Of a stretch of DNA of 64,000 nt, positions 58,813-64,000 are shown in pieces (within the stretch, counting starts at the first letter, position 1; each line of letters opens with the position of its first letter). Source of the DNA: Zeugodacus cucurbitae. Its lineage: Eukaryota > Arthropoda > Insecta > Diptera > Tephritidae. The stretch spans positions 76,664,719 to 76,728,718 of the forward strand of contig NC_071668.1 of NCBI RefSeq assembly GCF_028554725.1. The letters are read 5' to 3'. The translations under genes were made by a program, and so were the position numbers. Below the pieces are notes generated by a model. That model saw nothing but the letters and a program-made list of their open reading frames with translations, had not been told where the DNA came from and did no database searches.

Positions 58813-61639
58813 TTATATGGCGTTTAAGTTGATTTCAGTGAATTGAATAGTCTTCAGATGGACCAAATGACTATTTACTATGGTGGACTTGATGCTACAG
58901 ATAATTACAATTTCTCAAATAAAAAAATGATGAGCTTAGAATATGTTGTTGATGATTGTTTGTTAGCAATTTCCAGTAACCTGTAAGTATCTCGTGTCTA
59001 CTGGGTATGGATGACTATATACATCCTGATTCAACACAACCTCAATTAGCGTGCAATTAGCGAATTTTACAATTTCCATTAACTTTTCTTATTTATATAT
59101 ACTCGTATGTATGTATATTGAGTGCATTAACATGTAAAAGCTGCCACCATTGTATTACTCCTACAAATACTTAGCATTACTAATTACCAACTTTTCAGGG
59201 TTAGACGAAATAATTTCTAAAAGCGCGCGCCTTTCCCAAAGCAAAAAAAAAAAAATCTGAAATTTCCAAAAAAATGCATTACAATCTTTGCGCACAACTT
59301 TTCACAAGCAAAGCAGGCATCTTCCGCTGATTAACTGCAGTCGCCGTAACTCACTCTCCCGCCTTATTGGCCTCGCCTCATTTGCGCGCAACTTTTTGTA
59401 AAATTACAAAATTTTCCATGAATTTCGCATTGGCAAACGCGCCTCCTCGCCGCCTTGTAATTATGAAATGTTTACAATTTCCTTCCGCCACTGCGGGCTC
59501 GCATCATCTTCCGTCGCAAAAACCGAAATTATTGTATTGCATTTGTTGCTGGCAACATTGTGGCCCGGCAGCAGCGGCGTTGCCTTGGTGTGTGCGGTGT
59601 ATATGAAAACTTTTGACGTCACTGTTGCTTTTAACGGTTGTTGTTGTTGTTTTGGTTAGTGTTGTTGTTGTAGTTCGTCTTCATGCTGCCACTGTGCGCT
59701 GAAAATTATGCTACGCTAAATGCAGCGCAAAGCAGGCCGCAGACAAAGCAATAAATAATAATAACACTAAATATGATGTGAAGTGAGGAGCTGTGCGTGC
59801 TTGCCTCTTCGAGTGTATGTGTGTCAGTATATGTGTGTGTGTGTGTGTTGGTAGCTTTCTTCGCCGCACTTTGGAGGTAATGACTGGAAATTACGTATAC
59901 GACAAGTGGCACATATCAGTGCTTATCGGCGACGATGACACACAGCGGCGCGCTGAGTGCCGACTCCCTGGCGTTAATAACAATAACAAAAGCAACAAGA
60001 GCAACAACAACAACAATTGAAATTCGTTCATTCATTTATTACTCGCATGCAAATTGCAAATGTAAATGGCAATGTGATTGCAAATGGGCTCATGCGTATG
60101 CCTGTATATGTATCTGTATGTCTGTGTGCCTGTGTGCGTGGGTGTTTTATGTGTACTGCAACTGTCTCCTATGAAAGTGAACGCGAATGAGAATTTATTC
60201 ACATATATCCAAATGTACGCTCTGTACACCATATTTACTGTTATTGTTGTTATTCAAATGTACCGTTATATATGCGCCTGACTATTTGCCTCTGTGCACT
60301 TGTTTGTGCTGTGCGCACTTTGGCGGTCTGATTTATGCCTTTCAATATGCTCGTGCGCCATAAACTGCAACGCGCCAAGGAAGCGAAAGTGGTGCTGCAT
60401 CATGACGCTGGTACTGGTGCCGTTAAAGTAAAAGCAGTTATGATATACAAGTGCATTACACAGGAGTACAGTGTGCGGCATGTGCATGGGTACACTTGAT
60501 ACAATAAAGTTGGGATATCATGTGTTATTCTGAGGAAATTGAAAAGATTCGAAGGTTTGAAGGAAAGCTTGGTGGAACTGAAGGGGAGGGTCTGTAAGTA
60601 AATAGATGTAGGGAGTCTATTTAACATTTTCAAAGTAAAATAATCACTATTGGCGCTCTAATAGCAGAATTAGTAAGTTTGAGAAGCTTCTAGCTCCACG
60701 AAATTGTCCGCAGAATTCTTTTGTGAGCACTTGGTGGAATGAAAGCTCGACAGAATCAAGTTCTGAGTCCTTTCCGACTCTCCTTTCCTTCCGACAGCTC
60801 CTTTCTTGTAAATAGTCCCTCAAAACAAGCTTGTCTCTCCGCAAATACTCCGCAGTGTACAACGCATGCTATCAGCTGAAGAGTCTTCTATGCGCTCCAA
60901 CTCATATTCGCTCATATGCTTCCATAGTTGTTGCATTAATTTTACTATCTGTGTTGTTTTTGTTGTTATTATTGTTGCACTCATGCTTACATGTGTAATA
61001 AGTACACTTATTCATTCATTTGCTTTTGCGTTCTTATGGCATTTCTGCGCATCAGCACAATTTGCCAGGACATATTAATATAATTTATTTAAAGCCGGAA
61101 GAGGTGCAGCAGCAGCAGGTGTGCTCCGGGTAACTAAATGCAGACTGGCTTTTCATGTGCATTTACATATTAATAGCGCTGCCTACTGATATACATATTT
61201 ATATGAATGGCGCTGAGTAGCTGCATATGAAAGTAATTTTTTTGGTTTTATGAAAATAATAAAGAAAATATTTCATGCAAATTAGGAAAGTAAAAGGTTG
61301 TCTTTTTTAATGTTTCGGTTTCTTTTTATATATAATATTATAGATACTCATATTTATGAATTTTTCGCAAAAAAATTTGGTAATTTTCTATGTTCTTTTG
61401 AAATGAAAAAGAAATCTTCATACTATTCTAAAAACGTTGGAGAGAGATGATACACCAGACTCCTCAATGACTCGCAGACTCATATGTCATAGAATGGTTA
61501 TTCATTTTGTGGAAATAAGGACTCAATACTGGAGAGGTTAATACTGTAGTTCGGTAGCCTTTAATTTATGGGCTCAGATCCACTAAAACTGTTTAAAAAT
61601 TGGTATATTTTCATTCAACTTATGAAGGTGTTATATATA
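58813..61639. other. Non-coding stretch with microsatellites
   Basis: CA/TG tracts near 59815-59850 and 60085-60145, AAC-rich near 59980-60015. No gene or element recognised. Confidence 0.5.
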
Positions 61640-62870
61640 TAGGGTAATCCATTTCGAGGTTCCCCACTTTTTTAAGAAAAAAACACAGATACTCCAAAAT
61701 TTAATGGGTAATGTTTATTATCGTTCGAAAGAGCATTATTTGTCATATAGTTTTTAAAGATTATCTCTTTTAAAAGTTGGCCGCGGCTACGTCTCAGAGT
61801 CCAAATTCGTTGAGTCCAAATTTTCGATGACTCGTTCGAGCATTTTGACTGGTAAGTGACGAACGACACGCGTGGTATTTTGCTCCAAGGCCTGAATCGA
61901 ACCGGCATTGTTCGCAAAGAATTTTAACTTTACAAAACCCCACAGGAAGAAGTTTAAGGGTGTTCACGATCCTGGTGGCCAAACGAACGGTCTAAAACGT
62001 TAAATTATATGCTCACCGAAGTGTTAATTGATGCAATGCGTGGGAAGTGGCGCCGTCATGTCGCCAAGATCACAAGCTTCAATTTCAGGCATCAAATATT
62101 CGATTATCGTGGCGGTATAACGGTCGCCATCAAAAGTGGGGTTGCTCATCCGAGGCTCTGTTTGATCTTTGGGGAGGTTTTTTTAAGTGATAGGTCCCAA
62201 ACTACTACCTACGCACACGCGCATAATCGGTCTTCTCCTTCTCACTTTAGCTCGCCTCCAAACGAATGTCTGTTGGTTACCCAGGATATACTTCGTCTAA
62301 AACCTGAAGTCGTGAGCTGCTTGTGTCATATGCAAAACAATCGTTCCTGGCCACTCCCAAGTGAATGGCAATCAGAGACTTTGCACACTTACATGAACTT
62401 CTACATATGACCGCATATTCCAAAAGACAACGGCTTCGCTGGTTAGGTCATGTATTTCGAATGGATAAAAACACTCCAGCTCTGAAAGTTTTCAATGAAG
62501 CTGGCGGAAGCCGCGGAAGAGGACGACCGAGTAGTGGAAGAAATGAATAGCGCGCCCTGGTGGATTCGACTATAATCGCGTAGGCGGTTTCTACACCAAT
62601 ATATATATATATATATATATATACATAACGGTCGCCATTTACGGTTACGTTCTCACCGACGTCATTTTTGAAGAAGTATGGACCAATTATTCCACTGTCC
62701 CACAAACTACACCACACTTGTTTTTTCTGTATGAAATAAATCTATTCAGGTGGCTCTTTGTCCCAGATGTGGACATTTTTTGTTTAGATACCCATTATTT
62801 GGTGCGAAACACATTCTTTACCGAACCGTTATATCTTTAATTTACAGAGGAATTGAAGCTCAAAAGAGTT
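61640..62870 (-). mobile_element. DD41D mariner-like element, copy 3, split by a LINE
   Basis: The left end (TA then TAGGGTAATCCATTTCGAGG) matches copy 1 at 24652. Minus-strand pieces of the transposase occur at 61700-62130 (third-Asp region and C-terminus, heavily shifted) and resume at 62639-62870 (NVTVNGDRY, then YFFKNDVGENVTV and the GGIIGPYFF region near 62690). Between them lies an inserted 494-bp LINE. The right terminus was not identified. Confidence 0.8.
62131..62624 (+). mobile_element. 5'-truncated LINE insertion with perfect 14-bp target-site duplication
   Basis: ATAACGGTCGCCAT occurs at 62117-62130 and 62625-62638, exactly flanking the insert; the host mariner reads continuously when one copy is removed. 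The plus strand of the insert encodes KRQRLRWLGHVFRMDKNTPA then GRGRPSS (62420-62547), the C-terminal end of LINE ORF2 proteins (RLRWLGHV.RM). The 3' end is an AT microsatellite at 62599-62622 in place of poly-A, as in RTE-like LINEs. The insertion is younger than the mariner. Confidence 0.88.
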
Positions 62871-64000
62871 TGTAAGATGTTGTGTTATTAGCGCCACCTA
62901 CTGGATTTTTTTAAATATATTTTCCCCGGATACGTTTTAGGGCTTTTGTTCTAAGAATTCTTTAAAGACTTCTACTCCTCATTCTTTGCATTTTACCCCC
63001 AAAATACTCTCGAAAACTTTCTTCTTTATCTAAAAATAGTTTGGGAAAGAAACTAGGCACTCAGTTAAAGTAACAAATGTAAAATTACAGTTTTATATTT
63101 ACCAACAACAAAAAAAAAAAAATAAACGTTAACGGAAGATTGCTACCGCCTGCAACTGAAACTGAAAATCTTATTTATGAAATTTTAAAACCGTTTGAAT
63201 AAGTGATGCTTGTGTGTTGACATTCAACAAGCTGGAGCTGCCAGCTCCTCACTTTACATATGAATCTCAGAAATACTGACTACCAATACGACACACACAA
63301 AGCCAGTTCGGAGCGCAGGCAAGCTCCTGCCACAAATACAAATACAACTGTATGTGCGAGTATGTATATATGTATGTGTGTGTGTGTGTGTGTCTAGTCA
63401 AATATGAAAATGATGTTGTCAACAAGTTTGTTATCCAGATTGCTGTCGTGCTGTTTGTTGTACACCATTGTAGTTGTTGTTGTTGTTGTTACAGTTGTAT
63501 TTGTACTTATTTCTATTTATGCTGAGCTATCCCTGATGTACGAGCGCGTCTGTTAGTAGCTAACTGTTTTAGCACACTCTTGTCGGCTGTTGCTTACCGT
63601 TGTTGTCGTTGTAGTTGTAGTTCTTACTACTGCTTCTCCCACTACCGCAGCTCACTGCCATAATGCTATTGTATAAATTATGACATTTGTTGCGCTGCGC
63701 TTCACTGCGGCTTCAGTTGTAGACTTAGTGCTCAAATAAACCGCCAGCGCGCGCTTCCGACAAACTCACACCCACCCACATGCTCCCCCTTCCACCGCCA
63801 CTTTCAACTGTTGCTCCGCCTGCAGTGTGCTGTCAAGTGAGAGTGATGCTGTGACTGCGGATTCTACTGACAGCTGCTGCCTGCACGCCTGTCTCCTGGT
63901 CTGTCTGCGCGGCGCACTCCCTACTCCTTACCCCTTCTCTTTCTCTCTTGCTCGGCTGCCTGTTGATTTAGTTATTTGCTTAAGTGTATGTATGCGCTTA
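62871..64000. other. Non-coding right edge
   Basis: TG run at about 63375-63393 and GTT runs near 63472-63492. The last 500 bases are GC-richer with no recognisable exon. Confidence 0.5.

Noticed and set aside
1..64000. tRNA, rRNA genes, CRISPR arrays, bacterial-type operons
   Set aside because: No tRNA A/B box pair, rRNA block or spaced repeat array was recognised by eye; the DNA is eukaryotic.

Overview
The window looks like euchromatic nuclear DNA of a schizophoran fly, most probably a tephritid fruit fly. It is AT-rich, introns are short and spliced GT-AG, and TTG/GTT microsatellites are common. Mariner-family elements include a DD41D type, a group known from Ceratitis. The gene families found are insect-specific. 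Species is not resolvable from the sequence alone.

The clear genes are two tandem, head-to-tail thioester-containing protein (TEP; alpha-2-macroglobulin/complement C3-like) genes on the minus strand. TEP-B spans 50983 to 40067 and TEP-A spans 39060 to 32956. Both have 13 coding exons that I could join by consensus splice sites and frame, and several exons have identical lengths (406, 254, 265, 179 and 291 nt). This is a gene duplication. Both encode a signal peptide, macroglobulin domains, a variable bait-like exon, a GCAEQ thioester motif, an alpha-helical thioester domain and a Cys-rich C-terminus. TEP-B is intact, about 1473 residues. TEP-A carries a net 7-nt deletion that shifts the frame just before the thioester domain, and one poor splice donor, so it is either a young pseudogene or contains an assembly error.

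A probable plus-strand first coding exon (signal peptide, then a Gly/Ser-rich stretch, phase-1 donor) lies at 3957-4152 behind a TATA box. I could not find its later exons. If they lie beyond the window, the TEP genes would be nested in its intron.

The rest is non-coding and rich in repeats. From left to right: a LINE ORF piece at the left edge (1-540); clusters of an ACTAGT palindromic repeat (2.7, 5.1-5.6 and 7.1 kb); two decayed RNase H-bearing LINE copies (9.3-10.1 and 15.0-16.0 kb); a TTTAATC heptamer array (12.0-12.6 kb); a GA-rich tract (18.1-18.5 kb); a TGACAG-rich array interrupted by a dispersed fly repeat (19.9-22.2 kb); a DD41D mariner relic (24.7-25.5 kb); a LINE reverse-transcriptase relic (27.4-28.3 kb); and an almost C-free GGTATT array (30.1-31.0 kb).

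The 5.8-kb first intron of TEP-B holds an unclassified repeat with a 141-bp duplication, a DD34D mariner, a mariner deletion derivative and a TTAA-flanked inverted-repeat element. Downstream of position 51000 are two more copies of the dispersed repeat, a DD41D mariner with both ends intact, a second member of the TTAA family, and a third DD41D copy split by a LINE insertion with a perfect 14-bp target-site duplication.
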